Shown one piece after another: positions 10,656-22,997 of a stretch of DNA of 64,000 nucleotides (positions are counted from its first letter, which is position 1; every line of letters starts with the position of its first letter). This stretch comes from Triticum aestivum (lineage: Eukaryota > Streptophyta > Magnoliopsida > Poales > Poaceae). The position numbers and the translations under genes are program-made. Under the pieces are notes generated by a model, which was not told the DNA's origin, ran no database searches, and saw nothing but the letters and a program-made list of their open reading frames with translations. The DNA is taken from NCBI RefSeq assembly GCF_018294505.1, contig NC_057811.1:405444790-405508789 (forward strand), in the 5' to 3' direction.

Positions 10656-13600
10656 TGTAGCGACCCGACCCGAATGGATCAAGTCTCTGTGCTTAAGTGT
10701 CATCCCTGGATCGGTATGCTGACACACACAGTACTCGAGGATTTATAACAGAGGTAAATCACATGTATAAAGTAACGTAAATACTATTACCTCAATCCAA
10801 ATAGCGGAACTAACAAGGTTGTGGATTCCCATCAGCACCAACGGCAAAGTTGAGTGTAGAAATCGTAACCCTAACGTATCACTTACTCGTCGTAAGAAAT
10901 CCTGCAACATGAAACGTTGCAGCCCGAAAACGGGTCAGCACATGGAATATGCTGGCAAATTCACACCATAGAGAAATGATGAACAAAGGCTATCACTACA
11001 TGCATATATGGCTGGTGGAAAAGCTCTATGGTTATAATGTTTTTGCGAAAAGCCAATTTTTCCCTACTTCAAAGGAATAAATTTTATTTAACTATCATGG
11101 TGGTTGTGAAACATTGAGATGGTTGACAGCATCTCAATCCCAATTAAGTATCATCATTAACCCAACAATATTAATTAAAGTAACATGATGAGATCAACGG
11201 GATAATCCAAGAACTAGATACTCAAGATGTCCATAACCGGGGACACGGCTAATCATGATTAGTTTATACACTCTGCAGAGGTTTGTGCACTTTTCCCCAC
11301 AAGACTCGATCTCCTCCGCTTAATTCTCGCACTGCATGATGTTTGAGAAACGGATGACCGAGACACAATCTTTCAGAAACAATCACTCTTTACTCTGGGT
11401 GGACCGGTACACCTACTTTCTCCTACATCTGCTAGCCCACCTCTTCAAGAGATCCTGTAACCTACTCAACTATGCTAGAGCCCATAATAGCTTGTGGCTG
11501 CACACGGAAGTTTCTAGCATGAATAATCTTATGATCCCCTTGAGCCTGGGTGGCGGTCCTTATACAAACAGAGAACACTGGGTTCTCCAGGTGCCTCAAT
11601 CCACCCAGATGTGAGTCTTAGTTGCCACCTTAAGTTGAACCATTAGTTAACAATCTCACATCTGTCATGGAAAATTCACTCAAACCCAATCCACGTCTAC
11701 GAGCATAGCATAGCAATAAGAAAACGTAGAAGTAACTCCCAAGGGTTTGATGGTAAACAGGGCAATAGGTACTACCTCATCTACTACTTCCCAATACCCA
11801 CATGTTATCAATCCTACTCATGCAATGTTTGAGGGTTGAATCTAATGCATAAAAACTGGGTATGAAAGGGATATGATCAAAGTGTGAACTTGCCTGCAAT
11901 GTTGATGAAGATGATTCGCACTCAAAACTCTTGATAGATCTACTTGTCAAACTCCGGTTAATCTATCGCAAGCAAGCAATAGTAACCACACATAAGCAAT
12001 CACATAAAAGATCAGAGAGAACGAGGAAAACAATTCGGAAAACTTCAAAACCAAGCAATTAACTCTTGCAACATAAAACAATTTCTAACAGTACCAAAAT
12101 TATGTGAATTTGGCCTTATCAGAAAGTTTAGGTCAAGAGCTTCGATTTGCAAAAAGAATCAACTCAAACGGAGCTACGGAACTCAAGTTATGATCAAAAG
12201 AAGATTCAAATTCAAATCTGTTTGAAAACAAATTTTAAATTTTCAAAAACATGTTTAAGTTGTTTTACTGGATAGAGGAGATCATAACGAAGAAGTGGGC
12301 GTTGGTTTCATCGAAAACGGAGGTACGGATAAAAAGATATGATCAAAGGAAATTTGACTATGAAACAAATTTCGAAATTTGAAAATTAAAAAAAAATTGA
12401 TGTGACAGGTTCACTGGATAGGTGAAAACAAGACGAAACTATAGGCGTTGGTTTCATGTAATTTGGATGGCTATTTGAAAAATCAGGGCCAAGCTATTTT
12501 GCAGAAGAAAAATAGCTACGGCTAAAAACAATAGGTCTAACGCATAAATACAGAGAACGAATAAATATACCTAAAAGACGACTTCGGGGTGTAGAGACAA
12601 CTTCCAAAAGTTCCGCCAGAGAGGAGAAATATATTTTTAACTAGTCAAACCAAAATATTGATTTAACCCGCAATGGATAATTTTTGGAGGCTCTATGGGT
12701 CTATATTTATAGGTGGAAAAGAGTCTTAGAAGTCAAAGGCTGGGCAATGTGGGACTAAACGTAGACGAACAAATAAAATAAACGAGGAACGCATGGGCCT
12801 AAAAGCACCACGGGCCGGCTGCGCGCGCACGCGTACACTGCAGTTTTTTTTTAACAAAAATCGGCCTAAGTAAAAAAATAAAAAGGATGGCTGGGCCTGG
12901 CCCATTTAGGAGAGGGAAAAACAAATGAGGCGCCCGCTGCCACTATGCTACGCGTGTGGGCGGTAAATAACTATGGGCCGCATGTACAGTTTTTTTTAAA
13001 TTGAAACAGAAGGAAAACCGGATAAAGAAAATAAATTAAAATTTTATATAGGCATATTATATATCAAAATTTTCAGAAAAAGATTTTCTACAACATGAAC
13101 ATTTTTGTAAAGTCAAATAAAATCCTCACAAATTAAATAAAGCAAAAAGTGCTACTGCCTTAATAAAATCCAATAAAAATCATTTTAAAATACCAAAATG
13201 ATTTCAAATTTATTTCTCTCCAATTTTCTGATGTAGGGAATCATGTTACCCTATTTTCTGTATATTTTTATTTTGGAGAAAAATAATTTGAATAAAACTC
13301 AAATAACTCCAATATTGGAAAATAATTTCAATGGACTTTGAATTTAATCCTTTGAAACTCCCAACTCATATTTCATATGTTTTGAAGAAGTCATTTTATC
13401 TTCTCTCGTGAAAATCATTGAGTTGCATAAAGTTTCAGAATTGGAAATATTTTCAAATGAAATTCAAATATTTTCAACACCCCTTGTCATTTAAATAAAT
13501 GGAAGAAGTCATGTCATCTTCTCTCCAGGGTTTTGTGATGAAAAGAATTTGAATTCATGGAGATCATAAAAGCAAAATGAAAGTTTGGGAAAGTCCTTTT

Positions 13601-13725
13601 ATTCCCTCTCATTTAACTTTCAAAAGATTTCGAATTCCACTCACTTTCAGTCAATCAATCAAACAATCAATCCAATCTATCTGTTTATTATAACATTCCA
13701 AAATTTAGAATTTTGGGATGTTACA
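10656..13725 (-). repeat. LTR2, middle LTR and apparent recombinant
   Basis: About 3.07 kb. Its left 570 bp carries the LTR3 state at visible diagnostic sites (GACCCG at the end, AGTAACG, ACTCGAGG, CCCGAAAACGG, AAGATGTCC at about 11229). From about 11266 (TTTATACA) it mainly carries the LTR1 state (CTCCTCCGCTTAATT, TTTCTCC, CTGCACACGG, CCCCTTGAG). A few LTR3-like patches (about 12361, 12765, 13090) may be LTR1-private changes or conversion. The TATA-like box is at 12701-12712. Confidence 0.9.
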
Positions 13726-14895
13726 AACCTACCACCCTTAAAATGAATCTCGTCCTCGAGATTCGGAGAGGCTAGAAAGAAATAGGTTAGGGTTTGGGGT
13801 CTTCTCAAAATCCATCGATCATCACAGGGGTCTGGGGTGCTACCACCCTTAGAATCATTGTTACGGTTCCATCAAAACTCGTATACTCCATCCTTGTTGT
13901 TGACAGTGTCAGTCTTCTCAGATTCTCGGAAAATTCCTTCTCTGGCTCTTTGGGTAGCGGCATAACCTTTTCCTCAATTCTTCTGTCTTTCATCTCGGTA
14001 AGGTTATTCCGAGACTGGGTCTTCATAGCTGACGGGTCTGGCGCCAATACTAAACAACTATCGACATCTCATGGTGGTCAACAATTTACGGTTTCTCCTG
14101 CAGGAAATGGGTCTGGTTGAACCTCACCGTATAACCTACGGTTGGCAACAACTGCCGTGTACAAGGGGAAAATACTTATACCATTCTAAGTTTAAACAAG
14201 GTTTAAATCGTCGTCACTCTACTATAGGCAAGTCACTCAGATTTACCATCCCGTATAGCAAGGCGAACAATAAGAGTAAGTCGGTATGGTGATCAATCCA
14301 TCCCGCACCCAAATCATTACCTTGTACATGGTTTAGCGAATCTCGCATTCTAACACTCGGTCATCCTCACAAGCATTGCAGAATTTCTCTTGTCGACGAA
14401 CCAAGTTCGGATAAATCCATGGATTCTGCAAGCCAAACAAACATCTATCGTTCCTTCACAACTCTCAGGTTTTGCGTTACTCCTATAAAATCGTCTGTCG
14501 ATAAAATCGTAACTTCTTCCAGGGTTTTTCCTTCAGCAAGAATGTGCTTGCTTCTTGGCAGGTCCTGGGGCCTGTGGGTTATGGCCCATCTCATCACTTG
14601 TAAACCTTGAACTCATCATCGGGCAACTGATCCTTAATCCAACATCCAACTTCCTGGTATTCTTAAATCCATCCAATTGTACTGTCTTCCTTCCTTCTAT
14701 TGGCACCAAACTAGGACATGATTACTCAGACTCATCATGGAATTTCCATTGATCCATATTTCCAACATCATACCTCCTTTATATCCAATAGTAATTATCT
14801 CTTCATCCTCGTGGGATATCCCACATACCGAAAAAAAAACTTATACTTATGAAGTCCATACTCCACTTCGTGGAACATCATTATCTTTTCCAGGG
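13726..14895 (-). other. Unit 2, 3' non-coding part with polypurine tract
   Basis: Duplicate of 6680-7838. The purine tract is at 13726-13743, next to LTR2. No supported gene. Confidence 0.7.
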
Positions 14896-15269
14896 TCAAG
14901 CGTCCTTAGGATTGGCCATCTCTGCATGGCACTTCTTCAACTGGGAAACATGAAACACATCATGAATTCTTGACAGTCCTTCGGGTGACTCCAGCTTGTT
15001 GGCCACTTTTCCCATACGCTCCAAAACTCGGTATGGTCCTACAAATCTCGGGGCTAACTTTCCCTTAACTCCAAATAGTTTAACTCCTCGCAGAGGGAAC
15101 ACACGAAGACATGCTCCATCTCCAATTTCATAGACTACCTCCTTTACATCCAATAATACTCCATACCCTCATATTCTTGGGGTATCCAACATATCGAGAT
15201 AAAACTCATACTTATTTTGTTCGAAATCCACTTCGTGGAATATCATTACCTTTTCCAAGGGTCAAGTTT
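14772..15269. repeat. Diverged direct repeats bracketing the integrase-tail fragment, unit 2
   Basis: Copies at 14772-14902 and 15137-15269, with the same arrangement as in unit 1. Confidence 0.65.
14896..15153 (-). pseudogene. Gypsy integrase C-terminal fragment (GPY/F module), unit 2
   Basis: An 85-codon near-copy of the unit 1 fragment, with FVGPYRVLER and IHDVFHVSQLKKC. It differs from unit 1 by a few residues (IGDGACLRV against IGGRACLRV). It is cut off from gag by about 370 bp with no RT or integrase core, exactly as in unit 1, so the pol deletion happened before the units were duplicated. Confidence 0.85.
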
Positions 15270-15518
15270 CCTCACAGGGTACTACCACCTTTAAGATGCA
15301 CAATCTTCCATAGACCATATTTCTCATATCCTCGAAAATGGTCAAAATCTTTCTTCATAGAGTAACAACTCATAAAATCCAAATCAATACCAATGATGCT
15401 AACTTTATTGATTCTCAAATATTACAATCTCCTGCATTCCATTACATGCCTCAATCCGACACCTCACTAATAAAAGAAATGTCCACACTACTACTACTAT
15501 ATTTCTCGTTGCACTCAA

Positions 15519-16494
15519 CTATTTGTCACAAGTCTCCGTCTCCTTGGGGCATTCTCTGGCAAAGTGCCCTGCTTCATCACAACGGAAACATATTACTTCT
15601 GACATATCTCGGGGTTTCCTTGTGATTATATAGCCTCCTGGGGTCCTCATCTTCCCTTTTGGGCAATCATTGTGGTAGTGTCCTGAATTTTTGCACCTGA
15701 AACATGTGATATGACTCAGGTCTCTCTTTGTAGAAATTGGGTTGTTCCTGGGATCCAATCTACTTCTCTTCCTGGACTTTTCCGTTCCAATCAGGGCTTC
15801 TATTTCCTGTGGGTCATACTCTACTTCCTCTGTCGGGAATTCCACTAAATCCCCATTCAGACAATTTTGGGAGATGTGTCCTTCTTCTCCACATGAATAG
15901 CATGACTTGGTGCAGGGTTTAATTGGTTCTTCTTTGGGTGTGTCCTCCACCTCTTCCTTCATCACAGATTCCTCTAAAATTTCCATGAGGGCTCTTTTCA
16001 TTGCTTCTTTCTTCTGCTGGATGGTCCTTTGTACCATGGGGTAGATGTGACACTGAGCAGGGTAGTGGGTAGTCCCTTCACACAAGAAACAAGTGATCTG
16101 CCTAGTTGGGCATTCTTCAGCTGGGTGACTTCCTTCACAATTAGGGCATTCATCCTTGTGTTCCTTATGGTTGTGTCCTATTTCTCCACAAGGCTTGTAT
16201 GCACAAGGTTTCTTCATATCCTTTCCATAAGGCTTCAATTTCTGGGACACAAGACGAGATCTTTGTAGAGTCCACTTAAATTCTTTCCAAGTGGTTACTT
16301 CCTTGCCATCCATTGATGGTTTGGTACATCCTCCACCAAGTAGCAGCACCTCTTTCAAAACATTGAAGAGCATGCCGGGTCATATCCTTTCCGACTATAG
16401 GGTTATTCTTCATGTGATCCTCCATGTTCTGAATCCATCGGTCCGTCTCCAATTGACTCATCGGTCCAGAAAATACAAGCTCATCTCCATTCAT
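15519..16494 (-). pseudogene. Gypsy gag with multiple CCHC zinc knuckles, unit 2 (one-base insertion)
   Basis: Same protein as the unit 1 gag. Here the zinc-knuckle half is intact (continuous from about 16373 to 15519, through the position where unit 1 is shifted). The N-terminal half (16494-16276) is separated from it by an extra C near 16301, after the NGWQ sequence. Unit 1 is intact at that spot. Neither unit therefore encodes a full gag, and the two lesions arose independently after duplication. Confidence 0.88.
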
Positions 16495-16806
16495 CCTCTA
16501 TTGGGTCCATGGGTTTGGGGTGAGATAAGAGAGGTCGAGAGGGATACACACAATGCAAACAAAAGTTTTGAAAAGACAGATTTTTATTGTGGCTGTCGGA
16601 AAAACAACAAACAAATGACAGCTCACAACGTCGCATCTAACGTAGGTATAACAGGGGTTTGGTCTTCTAAAGGTCAATAATCTTCAACGTCGCCAAACTC
16701 TTCAAGTCTTGTTAATGTCTCCGATGGCTTCTTCCAATCATGCTTGTCCTTCTCAAGTTCTTTTGCCAAATCATCTCTGTTGACGCGAAGTCTCTCGTGA
16801 CGTCCT

Positions 16807-17043
16807 TTAATATTCTGGGTTGCGTCCAAACTTCTGGGTCTCAACATCCTTCGACATGGTCCACGATCTATTGTCCTTCAGTTCCTGACGAGTCTCCGTT
16901 ATCTCGAGGTTTTGCTTTCCCTGCTTGGCTACTTTCAGTTTCTGGGTTCTGAGTTCTTCACGAAACACTTCTTTGTCAAATACAGCTTCCTGCAGGTCCA
17001 TCCTAAACTTCTTGATGTAATACTCCGGATCCTGGTGATACAC
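16807..17043 (-). pseudogene. Hypothetical charged ORF upstream of gag, unit 2 (disrupted)
   Basis: Same N-terminus as the unit 1 ORF (MYHQDPEYYIKKFRMDLQEA). Small indels near 16830-16870 change the C-terminal frame. No recognised function. Confidence 0.3.
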
Positions 17044-17695
17044 CAGTCTAAAGTTAAAAATTCATCTTGCTGATAGGTGCTCCATCAGCCTTCTACCATC
17101 CAATCCTTCCATGCATATGCATACTTAACTCAACACGATGACAATATCATAAGCGGGCGATAACCTCATGGGTATCCGTGTTTCTGCTCTTGTCATTACC
17201 ATGAGCTATCATTCCATAGTTGATATCTCCTGCCTTAGGGTTTCCTTGACAAAACTTTGAGTTTCTAACTCTCCATGTTTCGGTCTTTCTCTGATACACC
17301 TTGCTCTCGAGTATTGACAGCTTCCATAGTCTGCCAAGTTCCATAAGGGTAACCTTCCTAGGTCATACACATCTGGCAATTCTTCAGAGCCTTCAAATTC
17401 TCCCAGTCTTCGGAATCTTCAACCGTTGTAGTTTCCATTATCATAATGCATGGTAAAATCCTCTTCATTCCGAATGGTCTTAGTTGTCCGATATCTTGTA
17501 CTTCTTGAAGTGGTCTCATCAGTCGAATCTTCGTGTGGTCAAAAGGGAAAAGGGGTATGGTCTCACTAAAAGGGAATATTTGAATAAACTCAAAAGAGAA
17601 GAGAGGTAAAAGATCTTTTTGAAAAGGAAAGTTTTAGAGAAAATCCTTCCTATGGGCTTGCCAGTTTCTAGGGTCACGTCCTACAGTCAACATGT

Positions 17696-17707
17696 GCTCT
17701 GATACCA
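17696..17707 (-). other. Primer-binding site, unit 2 / LTR3
   Basis: The minus strand reads TGGTATCAGAGC, the initiator-Met tRNA type, 3 bp inside LTR3. This is the site the whole composite would use. Confidence 0.88.
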
Positions 17708-17710
17708 TCT

Positions 17711-20684
17711 TGTAGCGACCCGACCCGAATGGATCAAGTCTCTGTGCTTAAGTGTCATCCCTGGATCGGTATGCTGACACACACAGTACTCGAGGATTTA
17801 TAACAGAGGTAAATCACATGTATAAAGTAACGTAAATACTATTACCTCAATCCAAATAGCGGAAGTAACAAGGTTGTGGATTCCCATCAACACCAACGGC
17901 AAAGTTGAGTGTAGAAATCGTAACCCTAACGTATCACTTACTCGTCGTAAGATATCCTGCAACATGAAACGTTGCAGCCCGAAAACGGGTCAGCACATGG
18001 AATATGCTGGCAAATTCACACCATAGAGAAATGATGAACAAAGGCTATCACTACATGCATATATGGCTGGTGGAAAAGCTCTATGGTTATAATGTTTTTG
18101 CGAAAAGCCAATTTTTCCCTACTTCAAAGGAATAAATTTTATTTAACTATCATGGTGGTTGTGAAACATTGAGATGGTTGACAGCATCTCAATCCCAATT
18201 AAGTATCATCATTAACCCAACAATATTAATTAAAGTAACATGATGAGATCAACGGGATAATCCAAGAACTAGATACTCAAGATGTCCATAACCGGGGACA
18301 CGGCTAATCATGATTAGTTTGTACACTCTGCAGAGGTTTGTGCACTTTTCCCCACAAGACTCGATCGCCTCCGCTTGATTCTCGCACTGCATGATGTTTG
18401 AGAAACGGATGACCGAGACACAATCTTTCAGAAACAATCACTCTTTACTCTGGGTGGACCGGTACACCTACTTTCCCCTACATCTGCTAGCCCACCTCTT
18501 CAAGAGATCCTGTAACCTACTCAACTATGCTAGAGCCCATAATAGCTTGTGGCTGTACACGGAAGTTTCTAGCATGAATAATCTTATGATCCCTTTGAGC
18601 CTGGGTGGCGGTCCTTATACAAACAGACAACACTGGGTTCTCCAGGTGCCTCAATCCACCCAGATGTGAGCTTTAGTTGCCACCTTAAGTTGAACCATTA
18701 GTTAACAATCTCACATCTGTCATGGAAATTCACTCAAACCCAATCCACGTCTACGAGCATAGCATAGCAATATAAGCAAACGTAGAAGTAACTCCCAAGG
18801 GTTTGATGGTAAACAGGGCAATAGGTACTACCTCATCTACTACTTCCCAATACCCACATGTTATCAATCCTACTCATGCAATGTTTGAGGGTTGAATCTA
18901 ATGCATAAAAAAACTGGGTATGGAAGGGGATATGATCAAAGTGTGAACTTGCCTGCAATGTTGATGAAGATGATTCGCACTCAAAACTCTTGATAGATCT
19001 ACTCGTCACACTCCGGTCAATCTATCGTAAGCAAGCAATAGTAACCACACATAAGCAATCACTCAAAAGATCAGAAAGAACGAGGAAGACACTTCGGAAA
19101 ACATCAAAACCAAGCAAATAACTCTTGCAACATAAAACAATTTCTAACAGTACCAAAATTATGTGAATTTGGCCTTATCAGAAAGTTTAGGTCAAGAGCT
19201 TCGCTTTGCAAAAAGATTCAACTCAAACGGAGTTAGGGAACTTAAGTTATGAACAAAAGAAGTTTGAATATGAATTTGAACAATTCAAATTGAAATTTCA
19301 AAGATATGATCAAAGGAAATTTGACTATGAAACAAATTTCGAAATTTGAAAATTAAAAAAAAATTGATGTGACAGGTTCACTGGATAGGTGAAAACAAGA
19401 CGAAACTATAGACGCTGGTTTCATCTAATTTGGATGAACGAGTAAAAAGTTATGGCTATTTGAAAAATCAGGGCCAAGCTGTTTTACAGAAGAAAAAATA
19501 GCTACGGATAAAAAATAGATCTAACGTATAAATACAGAGAACGAATAAATATACCTTTATAAAGACGACTTCGGAGTGTGGAGACAACTTCCAAAAGTCC
19601 GCCGGAGAGGAGAAATATATTTTTAGCTAGTCAAACCAAAATATTGATTTAACCCGCAATGGATAATTTTTGGAGGCTCTATGGTCTATATTTATAGGTG
19701 GAAAAGAGGTTTAGGTAAAGGCTAGGCAATGTGGGACTAAACGTAGACGAACGTAAAATAAACGAAACGATGGTAAAAGCACCGGCCGCTGCGCGCCAGC
19801 AACTGCGCACTATTAATTAAACAAAATCGGCCTAAGTAAAAAGTAAAAAGGATGGCTGGCCCTGGCCCATTTAGGAAGAGGAAAAAAACAATGAGGCGCC
19901 CACTGCCACTATGTACGCGTGTGGGCGGTAAATTAACTAATGGGCCGCATGTACAGTTTTTTTAAATTGAAACAGAAGGAAAACCGGAATAGAGAGAGAA
20001 TAAATTAAAATTTTATATAGGCATATTATATATCAAAATTTTCAGAAAAAGATTTTCTACAACATGAACATTTTTTAAAGTCAAATAAAGACTACAAAAA
20101 TTCAAATAAATAAAACAGTGCTACTGCCTTAATAAAATCCAATAAAAATCATTTTAAAAATACCAAAATGATTTCAAATTTATTTCTCTCCAATTTTCTG
20201 TTGTAGGGAATCATGTTACCCTAATTTCTTTATATTTTATTTTTGGAGAAAAATAATTTGAATAAAACCCAAATAACTCCAAATTAAAATAATTTCCAAA
20301 AGGACTTGAATTTGATCCTTTGAAACTCCCAACTCATATTTCATATGTTTTGAAGAAGTCATTTTATCTTCACTAGTGAAAATCATTGAGTTGCATAAAG
20401 TTTCAGAATTGGAAATATTCTCAGATGAAATTCAATTATTTTCAACACCCCTTGTCATTTAAATAAATGGAAGAAGTCATGTCATCTTCTCTACAGGGTT
20501 TTGTGGTGAAAAGAATTTGAATTCATGGAGATCATAACAGCAAAAATGAAAGTTTGGGAAAGTCCTTTTATTCCCTCTCATTTAACTTTCAAAAAGTTTC
20601 GAATTTCACTCAATCAATCAAACAATCAATCCAATCTATCTGTTTATTATAACATTCCAAAATTTAGAATTTTGGGATGTTACA
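17711..20684 (-). repeat. LTR3 of the Gypsy array (5' end, sense minus)
   Basis: About 2.97 kb. It is the most diverged of the three: it is shortened around 19260-19310 compared with LTR1 and LTR2 and carries many substitutions. The TATA-like box is at 19686-19697. The left end is CGACCC, as in LTR2. Confidence 0.92.
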
Positions 20685-20689
20685 ATGAC
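20685..20689. repeat. Target-site duplication ATGAC, right copy
   Basis: Pairs with 3590-3594. Copia-1 coding sequence resumes here. Confidence 0.9.
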
Positions 20690-22047
20690 ATTCACAGGAA
20701 GCTTCTCAAGACAACTCTTGGGCATCCAGATCTTCTTCAAAGGTGGTCCATTCCTGTAGTTAGTACCAATATACTGGCACCATTCTGATTCTTAAACAGT
20801 TTGTAATTTGCATCAAAGTATTCATCAATGATAATAGGGTTAGCACAAGTGAAGCCAGATAAGGTATATGGATCCACTAAAGGTCCCTTTGCAGCAACCC
20901 ATGTGGTTTTGGGGTACTGCTCAGGCTTCCAGTATGAACCATCAACATTCATTTTCCGCTCGAACCCAACACCCTCTTTCCTAGGGTTTAGGTTCAGAAT
21001 CTGTTTCTTGAGGACATCACACATTGTCTGATGCCCTTTGAGGCTTTTGTACATCCCTGTTTCAAGTAATGTCTTCAACCTGGCATTCTCATCAGCAATA
21101 GTAGTGGTATCCTCAGAAGAGGGGTTAGTTACCACATTAGCAGTTGAAGATATTGCAACAGTAGCAGCAGTCGAACATTCAGCAACAGAGACAACATTAT
21201 CACGCTCAAGACATTTTAAACATGGTGGCTCAAAGTCTTCCTGAGCGGAACCGATCTGTTGAGTGCAAAGTGAATCGTTCTCCTTTTGAAGATCTTCATG
21301 AGACGCTCTCAGATTCTCAAGTTCTTGCTTCCTTTGAAGATAATCATAGGAAAGCTTCTCATGAGCAGCTAAGAGAGTTTCATGACGACTTTCAAGTTCC
21401 TCGTACTTAACGTGAAGATTTTTAATGTCTTTAATTAAGGACTGAGTTCGATTCATTTCCGCGTCCAATAGGCCATCGCTTTTGTCTAGCAACTTTTGAA
21501 TATGTTCCATAACAGTTTGTTGTTCAGTTGCAATTTTAGCAAGTGTTTTGTAGCTAGGTTTGGATTCACACGCAGAGTCATCTTCACTGGATGTTTGAAA
21601 GTAAGCATCGCGTGAGTTTACCTTGGCACCATGTTCCATGAAGCAGTAGGTCGGAGAAGATGGCTCGGGTTCGGGAGTCATCGTTTTGAATGACTCTTTG
21701 AATTCGAGGAACCAGGGGTCCTGACATGTTCGATGCTCTTCATAAACATCAAAGATCTGGTACCATATAAGCTTTGCATTGCATAGTTGCATGATGCGCC
21801 TGAACTCGTCCCTGGACAGGAAGGAGCATATAACAGCCTTCGCCTTGATATCGAGAAGAGTGTACTTCTGAATATCGCCAGCATGCGCCGTCTTGCATAA
21901 GTCGGTGAGACCAATCTCCGTGATAGTCCAAAGCTCACTGTCCATCGCAAGGAGGCGCTTCCTCATCATAGCCTTCCATATGGGATAATCATGACCATCA
22001 AAAATGGGGCACGCAGCGGAGACCTTGATTATCTCTGCAGTCGACAT
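20690..22047 (-). pseudogene. Copia-1 gag
   Basis: The open frame 22047-20737 starts MSTAEIIKVSAACPIFDGHDYPIWKAMMRKRL, the DUF4219/UBN2-type opening of plant Copia gag. A short capsid-like part ends near residue 120. Then comes a long heptad-like stretch (EELESRHETLLAAHEKLSYD and LQRKQELENLRASHEDL) typical of coiled coil, then a Trp/Pro-rich tail. I see no CX2CX4HX4C knuckle; only CLKC is present. The frame ends at a TGA after GMDHL because of a one-base loss. The downstream part is in the neighbouring frame, reaches the ATGAC junction and continues at 3589. Confidence 0.85.
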
Positions 22048-22099
22048 AGCTAAAACTCTAGGTGGTTAAACCGAATCACACAAAACAAGGGAGCATCTT

Positions 22100-22111
22100 G
22101 CTCTGATACCA
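22100..22111 (-). other. Primer-binding site of Copia-1
   Basis: The minus strand reads TGGTATCAGAGC (initiator-Met tRNA type), 2 bp inside the LTR end and about 50 bp upstream of the gag start. Confidence 0.88.
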
Positions 22112-22113
22112 AT

Positions 22114-22997
22114 TGAAAGTGCTAGTTATCGACTAGGGGGGTGAATAGGCGATTTTTATGAAAGTCTTCAAAACACGAGGTCTTTGAAGACAAAAAGTAG
22201 AAATGAACCTATTGATATGCAGCGGAAGATAGACTACACTAGACATGCCATAGTCAAGTAAACAATATAGTGGAAGTATGAAGACTATCAGCAGCTAGGT
22301 AGTATGGATCAGGATGGAAGACAGAATGAAACCAAACAAGAAATAGTCTTCACAGTGAAGTCAATCAGATCAGACAAGCTAGCAATGACTTCATGAAGAC
22401 AAACTGAAATGTAAAGAGAAGTGAGAGATAGAACCAGTTGCTTGGTGGAGACAATGATTTGGTAGACCAGTTCCAGTTGCTGTGACAACTGTACGTCTGG
22501 TTAGGGAGGCTGAGATTTAACTCCGAAGACCGCGTCTTCACCTTATTCCCCTTGAGCTAAGGACACCCAGTCCTCGCCCAATCACTCTGGTAAGTCTTCA
22601 AGGTAGACTTCCAAACCTTCACAGATTTCGTTCACCGATGATCCACAATGACTCTTGGATGCTCAGAACGCGACACCTAACTGGCTGGAGGATTCACAGT
22701 CCTCAAGTGTAACAAGTCTTCAGGTCACGCAGACAGAAAGACTTCAGTGATGCCTAACACTCTTTGGCTCTGGGTGTTTTGGGCTTTGTCCTCGCAAGGA
22801 TCTCTCTCTCTCTCTCAAATGCTTCGGAGGTGGGTTGCTCTCAAATGACAAAAGCCGTGCACTAACTCTGAGCAGCCACCAATTTACGGTGTAGGGGGTG
22901 GGTTATTTATAGCCAGGAGGCAACCCGAGCTCATATGTCCGAAATGACCCTGGGTCACTAAGGAACCGACATGTGTCCAACGGTCGGATTTCGAACA
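22114..22997 (-). repeat. 5' LTR of Copia-1, truncated
   Basis: On the minus strand this is the 3' part of the LTR, ending CACTTTCA next to the primer site. It matches 63126-64000 in reverse complement (for example the block around 22561-22960 against 63580-64000), which shows the family. A TATA-like box is at 22904-22912 (minus CTATAAATA). A CT repeat lies at about 22801-22817. The 5' part of the LTR is lost to the Athila-1 insertion at 22998; the remainder should lie right of this window. Confidence 0.85.
22904..22912 (-). promoter_or_regulatory. TATA box of the Copia-1 LTR
   Basis: The minus strand reads CTATAAATA. The equivalent in the Copia-2 LTR is at 63662-63670. Confidence 0.55.

Larger units (their letters stand above)
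3595..20684 (-). mobile_element. Composite Gypsy insertion with three LTRs and two internal domains (LTR-IN-LTR-IN-LTR)
   Basis: Three directly repeated LTRs (3595-6679, 10656-13725, 17711-20684) separate two near-identical internal domains of about 4 kb (6680-10655, 13726-17710). Sense is minus: each LTR reads TGTAACATCCC to GGTCGCTACA on that strand, a TGGTATCAGAGC primer site lies 3 bp inside LTR2 and LTR3, and a purine-rich tract abuts LTR1 and LTR2. One ATGAC duplication flanks the whole array and none lies inside it, so this was one insertion followed by internal rearrangement. The internal domains keep gag and an integrase tail with a GPY/F motif but no protease, RT, RNase H or integrase core. 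The IHDVFHVSQLKKC tail and the initiator-Met primer site suggest a chromovirus-like lineage. Confidence 0.93.
1..22997 (-). mobile_element. Copia-1: Ty1/Copia LTR retrotransposon, outermost layer, partial
   Basis: The sense direction is minus. Read right to left there is a truncated LTR (22114-22997), an initiator-Met-type primer site, gag (20690-22047), protease, integrase, RT and RNase H, in the order PR-INT-RT-RH that defines Ty1/Copia. The left end runs off the window inside RNase H, so the 3' LTR is not seen. Coding is split by the Gypsy array 3595-20684; removing it together with one ATGAC copy restores continuity of the protein-coding strand. The LTR is cut at 22998 by Athila-1. At least two nonsense codons and several single-base frameshifts show it is dead. 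I do not assign a family name. Confidence 0.93.
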
